A program made the position numbers and the translations under genes. Positions 10,054 to 17,463 of a stretch of DNA of 45,513 nt are shown piece by piece; within the stretch, counting starts at the first letter, position 1, and every line of letters begins with the position of its first letter. The stretch lies in assembly GCA_017510835.1 (NCBI GenBank), contig JAFWLZ010000028.1:1-45513 (forward strand). The letters are read 5' to 3'. The notes below the pieces were generated by a model. It searched no databases, was not told the origin of the DNA, and saw nothing but the letters and a program-made list of their open reading frames with translations. Source of the DNA: Candidatus Saccharimonadota bacterium (GTDB lineage: Bacteria > Patescibacteriota > Saccharimonadia > Saccharimonadales > Saccharimonadaceae).

Positions 10054-12195
10054 CTAGTCAATCTTTATGTTATTCGCTTCGACATCGTCGTCCGTCAATT
10101 CTACACAATTCAATACTACCCGGTAAGTATTACCGAGTCTCGCCGATTCGCTCATTTTTATCTCGCGCAAATCGCAGAAATCATACTTATCTTCTTTTCT
10201 ATTCCTCTCAGCATACAAGCGCATCGTCATTTCTTTTCCATCTTCATTATTGTAGCCATTCGTTAAGCGCTCAGTTAAACCAGCACCTTTAACGATTTTA
10301 TCGAGGTCCTTCCCCGCATCCGTCACTAACGAATGACGAAATAAATCGCTCTTATTGAATTCCGTATATGAAGCATATATGCCACCACTATATAGTTCAT
10401 CGCTCATATCGTATCTCGAATATGAATCGGCCGAATTCTTATTATAAAATGCTATTTCATGCACAATCGAACTCGTTATATATTTTGTGCGAACCAACTT
10501 ATCCTTCATCTCCGAGAAATTCTCCGAAACAGAACTGTCGCTATCCTTAGATTTATCATGCTTCGAATAACGTTCAAAACCACCAGTACAAAGAATAATC
10601 ACGAATGCTATCGCGAAAATAATTACCGGAACAACGAAAATTGTAATAAATACGATTTTAATTACTTTCGCCGCATTCTCTTTATTCTTCACGATTTCCG
10701 CTTCAGTTTGCTGACCGACCGGCGTCTCTTTCGGCGTCGCTCCAACCATCTTACCAATGCCGAGGAAATTCGCCATCTTTTCACCCATCATTCGCTCGCC
10801 AGCCTTTGCGACTACACCCTTCACAATTGAATCATTTCGCCCCGCAATACTTGCACTGCGCAACCGGTTTCTTCGCCCAAGCGACACGTCGGTCTTCTGC
10901 ATATTCTTTATTTCCGAAGGAGTATCCGCTTCATGTTTGTGACGCGCATTCATATTGCGATATTTCGCCGCCTTAACCCAATAAAAGATGAAACCTGGCG
11001 TCAAGCCAGCAAAGCCGAGCCAGAATGGATTATCGTCATCAACGTCGGTAAAGAGCCAGAATTTTATCCACCAAAAGCCCATGACTGCACCAATAATTTC
11101 AATAATTGCCGCGATAATAAACAAGCGCGTCTTGTTGATTGGTACCGAACCCATTGTTTCACCAGTACGTGCATTTACTGCGACATAATGAAGCATCTTT
11201 TTATCGCCGCTAACTTGCAAATAGCTATATAGCCAAACTGGCAAATAAGCCGCCTTAAACTTAGCGCCTTTCGTCGTTATTTCTTCCGAATCCCACCTTG
11301 CACCACGGTTATAATATTCCATTGATTCTTTCACTTTATAGCGGGCAATATCTCCGACCTGCAACCTTAGCTGCGCTCTCAGATCATCAACATTTGTATC
11401 GCGACGCTCACTCGCAAAACCATGCAAATATCCAGGATTCCACTCGACACAATTCTCCGTATCAAATGGCATAATTGCATTGATTACATTATTTGTATTC
11501 ACGCGCACATCTTGCTGCAAACGTTCGCTTGAAGATTCAATTGTCAAATCATCAACCAGGAGATCAAAATCACGCGTCACCGCAAAAGCTTCTGCATCAT
11601 AATAAGTTGTCTTATGGTTTCCACTTCCAGAAGTATAACGACGAATTAAATGCTCCGCCTCACCCTTCATCTCAGCATGCGCATTCACGTCGACAATAAG
11701 ATATGGCAAGTAAACGCCCATAACATTCTCGGGCGAAAATTCCTTACGGAACTTCGGATGCGCAAAGAAACGACGCTTTTTCACAAATGCGCGAATATTC
11801 TCTTCAGCAATCTCTTTCTCTGTCTTAAATGGTAAAACCAAATCTGGCACTGCACCATTCGGCATCTTTTCGTTCAAGGACAAGATATGACGACACCAGT
11901 GACAACGCGCACTTACTGCCTCGTCGGTATTGATCACAACCTCCGCCCCACAAGCCGGACACTTCAAAGTTACGATTACTTTTTCATCAGGAATAATATT
12001 CTCTGCCCCGCCATCAATATTTATCCCCTTCAAATCCTCAACGCCACCACGAGCATTCGCCGAAACATCATCAAAAAGCGTGCGGCAAGAATTACACTTC
12101 AATTTCCCCGACTTCATGTCGAGTTTCACATCGGAGCCGCCACAATTCGGACAACGGTTTATTCCATTTTTTTCTGCTTTTTTCATTCTTGCCAT
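10054..12195 (-). CDS. Double zinc-ribbon membrane protein (YdjG-like), distal paralogue
   Basis: 713 residues with the start chosen at ATG 12195. This start has an AGAGGG Shine-Dalgarno 8 bases upstream; a longer reading would need a TTG inside the upstream gene's last codons. Two CxxC zinc ribbons open the protein: a TFIIB-like one ('RCPNCGG'...'KCNSC', about 12-35) and a second ('KCPACG'...'CHWCRH', about 75-100). A large soluble domain follows, shared with the upstream paralogue ('VYLPYLIVDVNAHA', 'DLLVDDLTIESS', 'INAIMPFDTENCVEWNPGYLHGF'). Two helices at about 360-410, a third at about 525-550, and a C-terminal extracytoplasmic domain of about 160 residues complete it. The family resembles YdjG of the Bacillus pspA-ydjGHI membrane-stress operon. 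This copy is longer than its paralogue because of the extra helices and the C-terminal domain. Function is inferred, not proven. Confidence 0.75.
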   Translation of the reverse strand: MARMKKAEKNGINRCPNCGGSDVKLDMKSGKLKCNSCRTLFDDVSANARGGVEDLKGINIDGGAENIIPDEKVIVTLKCPACGAEVVINTDEAVSARCHWCRHILSLNEKMPNGAVPDLVLPFKTEKEIAEENIRAFVKKRRFFAHPKFRKEFSPENVMGVYLPYLIVDVNAHAEMKGEAEHLIRRYTSGSGNHKTTYYDAEAFAVTRDFDLLVDDLTIESSSERLQQDVRVNTNNVINAIMPFDTENCVEWNPGYLHGFASERRDTNVDDLRAQLRLQVGDIARYKVKESMEYYNRGARWDSEEITTKGAKFKAAYLPVWLYSYLQVSGDKKMLHYVAVNARTGETMGSVPINKTRLFIIAAIIEIIGAVMGFWWIKFWLFTDVDDDNPFWLGFAGLTPGFIFYWVKAAKYRNMNARHKHEADTPSEIKNMQKTDVSLGRRNRLRSASIAGRNDSIVKGVVAKAGERMMGEKMANFLGIGKMVGATPKETPVGQQTEAEIVKNKENAAKVIKIVFITIFVVPVIIFAIAFVIILCTGGFERYSKHDKSKDSDSSVSENFSEMKDKLVRTKYITSSIVHEIAFYNKNSADSYSRYDMSDELYSGGIYASYTEFNKSDLFRHSLVTDAGKDLDKIVKGAGLTERLTNGYNNEDGKEMTMRLYAERNRKEDKYDFCDLREIKMSESARLGNTYRVVLNCVELTDDDVEANNIKID

Positions 12196-12209
12196 TTTAT
12201 TGCCCTCTT

Positions 12210-13715
12210 TTACCAATCATAAGTAAACCCACTGCTTGAGTCGCTACCCGACGAATAGCTCGAGCCTGAACTATAACTGCTACCAGATGAATAGCTCGAA
12301 CCGTAATCATGCGACAAACTACTACTACTGCCACTATGCGAATGCGAACCGCCACTAACACCGCCAAGCGCCGTAAACAATACGACAGTCGCCAAATATA
12401 TACCAATAAAAACAATAATTATAATTGACCATGCACTACCCGAGCTCATCTTATTCGGCTGCGTATAATTCGCACCGTTACGGAAACGCGCACGTTCTAC
12501 GCCAAGCATCTCATCGCGCCCATGCGATAATGAACCAATTACGCGCTCATCATTGCGGAAATCGATTTCTTTCTTGTATGATTTGCCCTTCTTCGAGAAA
12601 TCATCCTTCGCTTTTAGATTCTTAATCTCAAATCGAGTTTCATTTTCATGATGATGGCGCGCCTCGATATTCTGGCCAGAACTGCCTTTCGTCGGCACAC
12701 AACCAACCGTCTCGCCGGTACGCGCATTGATCGCGATATAATAAATGCGCGAATCTTTTTCACCCTTGTAGCTATATAGCCAAACCGGCAAATATGCCGC
12801 CTTCCACTTTGAGCCATTCACTTTTAAGTGTTCGTGTTCCCAGTGAATCCCGCGATCATATTGCGGCGCATCCGTCTTAATCTTACGACGTGCCACATCG
12901 CCAGCTTGTAGCGCCACTACCTCTTTCAAACTGTCCGTATCAACACTGCGACGCTCGGAAGCATAGCCGCGCAAATAATTTGCATTCCACGCTACCGCGT
13001 TCTCTGTATCATAAGGCAAAATCGCATTAATAATATTATTCGAATTGACATAGGTATCTTGATTCAACCGATTAGCTGATGATTCGACCGTCAAATCATC
13101 GACCAATAGGTCAAACTCACGCGAAATCAGATACTCCTCATATTCATAAGGCGGATGCGTCGCTTCACCGATGGTCTTCTGCGCTTCCCCATCCGAAGTC
13201 CAATGCGAATTCAAATCAATGATCATGTATGGGAAATAAACCCCACGTACTTCCTCTGGGTTGAACTTCTCTTTGAATTCTGTATTAAGCGACGACGAGC
13301 TCAAATCGACCGCATTGCGAACCTTCTCGACTGCTTCTTCTTTCGTCATCTTAAATGGCAGAACTAAATCCGGAATCGCACCATTCGGCATCTGCTCATT
13401 TGCCGAAAAAATGTGGCGACACCAGTGACAAGAAGCACTCGTCGCCTCTTCAGTATTAAGCACTACTTCCGCACCACAAGCCGGACATTTAAAAGTAAGA
13501 ATAATGTCTTCGCCAGGCACAATATCCGCTGCGCCCAAATGAACTTTGTCACCCTCCAGCTTGTCCATGCCGCCGGCAGCATTACTGCTTTTGGCATCAA
13601 AAAGCGTCTTGCAAGTCTTACACTTCAATTTTCCGCTTTTTGCATCGGTCGCGATATCGCTGCCCCCGCAATGAGGACAGCGATTCAGACCGTTCTTAGC
13701 TGAAAGTTCAGCCAC
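12210..13715 (-). CDS. Double zinc-ribbon membrane protein (YdjG-like), proximal paralogue
   Basis: 501 residues. The start is GTG at 13715, preceded by GGAG at 8 bases that overlaps the stop of the SPFH gene, so the two are coupled. Zinc ribbons 'RCPHCGG'...'KCKTC' (about 12-35) and 'KCPACG'...'CHWCRH' (about 74-100) match the downstream paralogue, as do 'RGVYFPYMIIDLNSHW', 'FDLLVDDLTVESSANRL', and 'INAILPYDTENAVAWNANYLRGY'. One membrane helix lies at about 428-450, after which the tail is low-complexity Ser/Gly/Tyr with repeated 'SSGSSY' units ending in 'FTYDW'. The tail resembles the Gly/Ser-rich tails found on bacterial membrane-stress proteins. It probably works with the SPFH protein and the other paralogue at the membrane; the biochemical role is unknown. 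Confidence 0.75.
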   Translation of the reverse strand: MAELSAKNGLNRCPHCGGSDIATDAKSGKLKCKTCKTLFDAKSSNAAGGMDKLEGDKVHLGAADIVPGEDIILTFKCPACGAEVVLNTEEATSASCHWCRHIFSANEQMPNGAIPDLVLPFKMTKEEAVEKVRNAVDLSSSSLNTEFKEKFNPEEVRGVYFPYMIIDLNSHWTSDGEAQKTIGEATHPPYEYEEYLISREFDLLVDDLTVESSANRLNQDTYVNSNNIINAILPYDTENAVAWNANYLRGYASERRSVDTDSLKEVVALQAGDVARRKIKTDAPQYDRGIHWEHEHLKVNGSKWKAAYLPVWLYSYKGEKDSRIYYIAINARTGETVGCVPTKGSSGQNIEARHHHENETRFEIKNLKAKDDFSKKGKSYKKEIDFRNDERVIGSLSHGRDEMLGVERARFRNGANYTQPNKMSSGSAWSIIIIVFIGIYLATVVLFTALGGVSGGSHSHSGSSSSLSHDYGSSYSSGSSYSSGSSYSSGSDSSSGFTYDW

Positions 13716-13720
13716 CTAGA

Positions 13721-14860
13721 TTACTCCGCTGGAGTTTCTGGTGTTTTTGGCGCTTCTTCTGCTGGAGTTTCTGGCTGAGCAGGAGTGTTGCCCTGTTGCA
13801 TCTGCTGCGCGATTGGATTGTCACCACCGCCATTATTCATGACATTGACGCCGGCTGCACCCATCGAGCCCATACCAAAGCCCATGCCCATGATGCCACC
13901 AGTGCCGGCATTGTTACCAGCCGCGTTGATACCTTCGGCGACCTGAGTCTGTGCGTAAGCATTGCCGATATTGCCCTGCATCATGTAGCCAGTAGTAAAC
14001 TTGTCGACTTTCTCGACAGAAGCTTCGTCCCAATCGAGGCCACGTGGCTGGACATTAACGACTGCGATACCATACTTGGTACCCCACTGATAGTTCTGCT
14101 CTACTGCTTCGTTGACGCTCTTTGCAAATTCAGTTGTACCACCCTGAATATCGTCGATAGACTTACCGCCCTTAGTAAATGCGGAAAGTGCGGTTGCGAG
14201 CGAGCCGATAAAGCCTGAGAAGAGGCTATCTTCGACACCACCATCACCTTCACCGAGGTCAAACTGTGCACGGCCCTGGCCGGAAGTAACATCGGTTGGA
14301 ATAAGATTCTTGAACATGAGAACTGGATCTACGACCTTGATGGAGTAGGTACCGTTGCTTGTGACTGCAAGCATCGCACCGCCGAACTTACCATCGGTAT
14401 AGCGGATAGGATTCTGAGTACCATATGGCAAGCCCATGATATCCTTGAGGTTTACGTAGTAAGCTTGCTGTTGGTTACCTGGCTGGCCGCCAAACTTAAA
14501 CTGCTTGAAGCTCTGACCAAAGGTACTTGCGAAGAAGCCATCACCAGCAAACATCGACTTAGCTTCTGGGATGTTTTCGGAAGTATAAGTGTAGCCACCT
14601 GGTTCAGCAACAACGCTAACGATTGCGCCATTCTCAACGGTAATAAGACAGGTACCTTCTGGAACCATAAACTTCGAACCGTTAGAAATAACGTTCGCGT
14701 TTTCTTCACCATCGTTGTTTTCGCTACCATCTTTCTTGACTGCGACAGCCTTTGCAATTAAAGTGTGCTCGGTCATCGTGCTAGGTGGAGCCATGTATTC
14801 CAACCACTGGTTAGCAAACGAGCCACCAAGTGCACCACCAAAAGCTTTTAGAAATGCCAT
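13721..14860 (-). CDS. SPFH (stomatin/prohibitin-like) domain protein, YdjI-like
   Basis: 379 residues starting at ATG 14860 behind a clear GGAGG. The N-terminus ('GGALGGSFANQWLEYM') and the following strands ('TCLITVENGAIVSVVAEPGGYTY') match the YdjI/'virion core protein' branch of SPFH proteins, with the coiled region at about 205-290 ('FIGSLATALSAFTKGGKSIDDIQ'). The C-terminal 90 residues are Gly/Met/Asn-rich and then Pro/Glu/Ala-rich. Bacillus YdjI-type proteins often carry a C-terminal zinc ribbon, which is absent here; the zinc ribbons are instead in the two neighbouring genes. SPFH proteins scaffold membrane domains. It is the first gene of the three-gene minus-strand operon, behind a TATAAT at 14895-14900. 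Confidence 0.82.
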   Translation of the reverse strand: MAFLKAFGGALGGSFANQWLEYMAPPSTMTEHTLIAKAVAVKKDGSENNDGEENANVISNGSKFMVPEGTCLITVENGAIVSVVAEPGGYTYTSENIPEAKSMFAGDGFFASTFGQSFKQFKFGGQPGNQQQAYYVNLKDIMGLPYGTQNPIRYTDGKFGGAMLAVTSNGTYSIKVVDPVLMFKNLIPTDVTSGQGRAQFDLGEGDGGVEDSLFSGFIGSLATALSAFTKGGKSIDDIQGGTTEFAKSVNEAVEQNYQWGTKYGIAVVNVQPRGLDWDEASVEKVDKFTTGYMMQGNIGNAYAQTQVAEGINAAGNNAGTGGIMGMGFGMGSMGAAGVNVMNNGGGDNPIAQQMQQGNTPAQPETPAEEAPKTPETPAE

Positions 14861-14894
14861 TCTGGGATTTCCTCCATTAAGTTTCTATAGTTTT

Positions 14895-14900
14895 ATTATA
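14895..14900 (-). promoter_or_regulatory. -10 element of SPFH/zinc-ribbon operon
   Basis: TATAAT on the minus strand, 34 bases before the ATG and just after the stop of the small acidic protein gene. This gives the operon its own start and a short leader with GGAGG. Confidence 0.6.
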
Positions 14901-14909
14901 GCAAATTCC

Positions 14910-15293
14910 CTAAAAAAGACCCGAAATAGGCGTTTCGTTCTTCTGCTCGTCATCAGAGCTATTATTAATAGCATCCTCAAACATTCTAATGCTTTCTTCG
15001 GCCGTTCTTGGACCTTCGCTTTTGCTTTGCGGCTCGTCATCGCCGAGAATATTCTCTTTACTCTCCTGCCCTCGCATCTGATCCAAATCAGAAGATTCCT
15101 CCATTACACTACGAAGGGCGTTTAAGATATCGTCATCAATTCCTTCCATGCTGAGCACCTTCGCGCCAATCTCTTGCATAGTACGCGTGTCATTCTCATA
15201 TGACTCATAGTTATCGCTTAGCGAATCCCACTCACTTCTCGTATCTCTCGTATTTTCTACCGTCTTATTTCGAGATGATTCCAGACCACGCAT
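14910..15293 (-). CDS. Small acidic protein of unknown function
   Basis: 127 residues starting at ATG 15293 with AGGAGG 4-5 bases upstream. It is not recognised. It is hydrophilic, rich in Ser, Glu, Asp and Asn, with predicted helices ('ESYENDTRTMQEIGAKVL', 'DDILNALRSVMEES', 'TAEESIRMFEDAIN') separated by flexible linkers. There is no signal peptide, membrane segment or Cys pair. It lies between the SPFH operon and the restriction-modification genes, on the same strand as both. It could be an adaptor or regulator of the SPFH operon, or part of the accessory island; nothing in the sequence decides this. Confidence 0.6.
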   Translation of the reverse strand: MRGLESSRNKTVENTRDTRSEWDSLSDNYESYENDTRTMQEIGAKVLSMEGIDDDILNALRSVMEESSDLDQMRGQESKENILGDDEPQSKSEGPRTAEESIRMFEDAINNSSDDEQKNETPISGLF

Positions 15294-15396
15294 AACGTCC
15301 TCCTAGCTAATCTATTACTTAAAATGATAGCACGAAAAAAGCATGGCTCGTCACTCTCGGGCTACAGACTAGCTTTTCTTTCGTCGCAGAAATGTA

Positions 15397-16104
15397 CTAT
15401 ACACTGTCAGTTTTTATTATCTTAGATCCAGAATGCTCAATCATAAACGCTTCTAAATCATTCGAGGACATAGCATAGGCGTATTTAGAGCCATATTTCT
15501 CATTCATATAATCTAGTCGACTCATATTTTTTGCATCAACCTCAGGACATTCCCTTTGATAATAATCACCGTCGCCAATCGCTATGAAATATGTATTTGC
15601 AAGAGTAGATTTCGATGCATTTATTAAAAACGCAGTTAAGTCATTTGACTGGTTATCCTGCGCGCCGCCATTCGCCTCAGTATGCTTATGTGCCGCATAA
15701 TACATACAGTCTTCAAATCTCCAGCAAAAATCAATAGATTTCGTTAATCCGTGAGAAGCCCCACTGCCCTTTCTCACAATTCCGTCATTACAAATATATA
15801 AAGCGTTTCTCCCTCCAGCAGGTAGTGGGCAAAAATCAAATACGCCAGTCATAGTTTTTATAAAGTCAGCTGCAACTCTCTGATGCAAAGATTGCTTTCT
15901 AGGATCCTTAGCAAACTGGTTTGCAAAAATATTATCAGATAGTATTTTATGTTCTATATACTTAATCGGTAAATCAAATCGCTCCGAATAATTGCGTATT
16001 TTTAACCACATATCTTCATTTTTCGATAAAACCGCCTCCCTGACCTCTGATATGTTCTCTTCTAAAGCTTTCCTAAATGGACCTTCAAAATCAATTTTCC
16101 TCAT
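15397..16104 (-). CDS. Putative type II restriction endonuclease
   Basis: 235 residues overlapping the end of a DNA adenine methyltransferase gene by 14 bases. That arrangement, with the partner enzyme, is the main reason for the call. The most conserved-looking segment is residues 125-155: an Asp-Phe pair at 125-126, Glu131, then 'KHTEANGGAQDNQSNDL' (139-155), an acidic/Gln-rich patch of a kind seen in some PD-(D/E)xK restriction enzymes. I cannot assign a recognition specificity or prove the catalytic residues. The N-terminal half is helical ('FRKALEENISEVREAVL'). There is no membrane segment. Expression depends on the methyltransferase upstream, whose own start is irregular. Confidence 0.6.
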   Translation of the reverse strand: MRKIDFEGPFRKALEENISEVREAVLSKNEDMWLKIRNYSERFDLPIKYIEHKILSDNIFANQFAKDPRKQSLHQRVAADFIKTMTGVFDFCPLPAGGRNALYICNDGIVRKGSGASHGLTKSIDFCWRFEDCMYYAAHKHTEANGGAQDNQSNDLTAFLINASKSTLANTYFIAIGDGDYYQRECPEVDAKNMSRLDYMNEKYGSKYAYAMSSNDLEAFMIEHSGSKIIKTDSV

Positions 16105-17098
16105 TTTTACTCATCTCCTTCGCAATTTCGAAAATTGCCAAATTCATTATTCGACGAGCAGTAGCAAAATCTAATCTTCGACGATATAACCCATCCACTC
16201 TAAGTCCTTTAAACGAAGCCATAAAGACATCTTTCGTATCTTTTCTATATTTCTTTAAGATGTCGTTGCAACATTCAGTAAATCTTCCCAAATTAATACC
16301 ATCAGGAAGACCCCCAACTCTCGTAATAGACCTGGAAGTGTTTTTGATTTCCTTTTTTGGTATTAGATCCCCATCCCCAAAATATATTGAGTTTCCGCGC
16401 GTATTATCAACGCACCATATTCCGACTTCCCCATCTGGATCATTAAATTTCCAAGAAATTCCTAACACGTCTTTTACATCACCTTCAGATAATTCAGAAA
16501 AAGATCCTAGAAGTTCATTCATCCGATATATATCAAACGATTTCGGTGCCTTCTTCGCCGGAACAAACAATGCCAGGCATACAGGACACTCCGTATCAGA
16601 AAACATCTTACAAGTTAGAGAGATGACCGAATGAAGCCTCTCGTGAAACAAGCCAGACGTTATAAAAGTCTCAGGAATAATCGCCGCAACATATGGCGTA
16701 TTTTTCAACATTACATCTAAACTAAGCTTGTATAAATCATCGTATTCTGTATCTGGATAATCTAAGCCTCTTCTAGTTGCAGAATTTTTACTCAAGTATG
16801 GAGGATTAGTAATAGCAACTTTGAAGCCCTTAGGAAAATTTTTTATAGTGTCCTTCTGCTCTATCTCAAATTCAGGAAAAACATTTTCACCTGGCTCCAA
16901 ATCGAAACAAGCCCATCTCGATTCAGAAATTACATCATCCTCTATGATCATTCTAGGAATATTATTTGCACCAGCAAAAGGTTCCAGAATAACTGTATCA
17001 TTATCTACTCCGACCTCCTCGAGCCACTTGTAAAAACCGACCGTTTCAAAAGGATTTGCGATAGTATAGTATTGTCCATAAAGACGTTTTGAGTTCGT
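16091..17098 (-). CDS. DNA adenine-N6 methyltransferase of a type II R-M system, non-ATG start
   Basis: The first ATG (16951) would give 286 residues and lose essential motifs. The frame is open for 49 further codons upstream and encodes 'RLYGQYYTIANPF' (motif X region) and 'ILEPFAGANNIPR' (motif I, S-adenosylmethionine binding). With the downstream 'AITNPPYLSK' (motif IV, residues about 96-105) this gives the X-I-IV order of gamma-class N6-adenine methyltransferases. No ATG, GTG or TTG lies in frame before motif X. AGGAGG at 17103-17108 is followed 4 bases later by ACG at 17098, so I take ACG as the start (335 residues). The frame is closed by TAG 15 bases further up. ACG may be a rare start, an off-state mutation, or a sequencing error. 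The endonuclease gene overlaps the 3' end. Confidence 0.7.
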   Translation of the reverse strand, partial: TNSKRLYGQYYTIANPFETVGFYKWLEEVGVDNDTVILEPFAGANNIPRMIIEDDVISESRWACFDLEPGENVFPEFEIEQKDTIKNFPKGFKVAITNPPYLSKNSATRRGLDYPDTEYDDLYKLSLDVMLKNTPYVAAIIPETFITSGLFHERLHSVISLTCKMFSDTECPVCLALFVPAKKAPKSFDIYRMNELLGSFSELSEGDVKDVLGISWKFNDPDGEVGIWCVDNTRGNSIYFGDGDLIPKKEIKNTSRSITRVGGLPDGINLGRFTECCNDILKKYRKDTKDVFMASFKGLRVDGLYRRRLDFATARRIMNLAIFEIAKEMSKNEEN

Positions 17099-17123
17099 GG
17101 CGCCTCCTAACCCCTAACGCCAC
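17097..17123 (-). promoter_or_regulatory. Hairpin enclosing the methyltransferase ribosome-binding site
   Basis: The perfect inverted repeat GTGGCG (17118-17123 on the minus strand) / CGCCAC (17097-17102) brackets a 15-base loop containing TTAGGGG and the AGGAGG Shine-Dalgarno. The 3' arm includes the first two bases of the ACG start. Folding would occlude the start site. Confidence 0.65.
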
Positions 17124-17150
17124 AAAAGAAAAGACACCGTTGCCGGTGTC
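17124..17150 (-). terminator. Second terminator-like hairpin upstream of the R-M operon
   Basis: GACACC/GGTGTC stem with loop GGCAAC, followed on the minus strand by TTTTCTTTT. It uses the same stem sequence as the terminator 35 bases upstream. Any transcript reaching the methyltransferase from upstream must read through it. Confidence 0.65.
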
Positions 17151-17162
17151 GGATATTCATAT

Positions 17163-17188
17163 AAAAAACAGGACACCGCGCGGGTGTC
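17163..17188 (-). terminator. Intrinsic terminator of structured RNA
   Basis: GACACC/GGTGTC stem with loop CGCGC, then CTG and six T on the minus strand (17163-17168). It directly abuts the 3' arm of the long closing stem of the predicted RNA. Confidence 0.8.
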
Positions 17189-17329
17189 TAAACCAAATCG
17201 CACCTAGACCATCACTTGCGCAATGCTCCAGAATGTTAAGCGCGATGCCCTGATTAATACTCTCGAGCAAGACGCAAACTGTGCGATTTACATTTGCAGC
17301 TAGGTGCGATAATTAAAATTGGTTTAGAC
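17163..17329 (-). ncRNA. Predicted 167-base structured RNA upstream of R-M operon
   Basis: A minus-strand transcript from about 17329 (7 bases after TATAAT) to the terminator at 17163. Its first bases TCTAAACCAA (17319-17328) pair with TTGGTTTAGA (17187-17196), and ATCGCACCTAG (17300-17310) pairs with CTAGGTGCGAT (17197-17207). This gives a 21-bp closing stem with an 8-base one-sided bulge. Inside, GCAAA/TTTGC and TGCTC/GAGCA can form two arms of a junction. A second copy of AAATCGCAC within the first arm can pair perfectly with GTGCGATTT of the closing stem, so two exclusive folds exist. There is no open reading frame of note. It does not resemble SRP RNA, tmRNA or RNase P RNA to me; a 6S-like rod or a cis-acting leader are both possible. 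Confidence 0.6.
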
Positions 17330-17335
17330 AATTCT

Positions 17336-17341
17336 ATTATA
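17336..17341 (-). promoter_or_regulatory. -10 element of structured RNA
   Basis: TATAAT on the minus strand. The predicted +1 G at 17329 is immediately followed by the first base of the long closing stem. No convincing -35 is visible. Confidence 0.6.
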
Positions 17342-17451
17342 ACATCTACGCCACCGAATGAGCACAATTATTATGCACTCTTTTCAAAAATAGTCAAAAA
17401 ACTCAAATCACCTCTGTTATTCATCGTTTTACAAGCCCTCCTCTCCCCCGA

Positions 17452-17457
17452 TATAAT
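17452..17457 (+). promoter_or_regulatory. -10 element of PD-(D/E)xK nuclease gene, leaderless arrangement
   Basis: TATAAT followed by 6 bases and the ATG at 17464. It diverges from the RNA promoter at 17336-17341, leaving about 110 bases between them. Confidence 0.65.
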
Positions 17458-17463
17458 ATACTT

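Noticed and set aside
12228-12330. Short tandem DNA repeat at the end of the proximal zinc-ribbon gene
   Set aside because: It encodes the Ser/Gly/Tyr tail of the protein; unit sequences vary, so it is low-complexity coding sequence and not a separate repeat element or CRISPR.
15294-15396. Possible terminator or gene between the endonuclease and small acidic protein
   Set aside because: A T-run follows partly complementary sequence, but the stem is too weak to call and no reading frame is present.
16077-16634. 185-residue plus-strand frame across the methyltransferase
   Set aside because: It is the reverse-strand shadow of motif-bearing coding sequence and has no recognisable features.
17100-17190. 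CRISPR-like repeat because of the two GACACC hairpins
   Set aside because: Only two units, each followed by a T-run, with no spacer regularity and no cas genes; terminators explain them.
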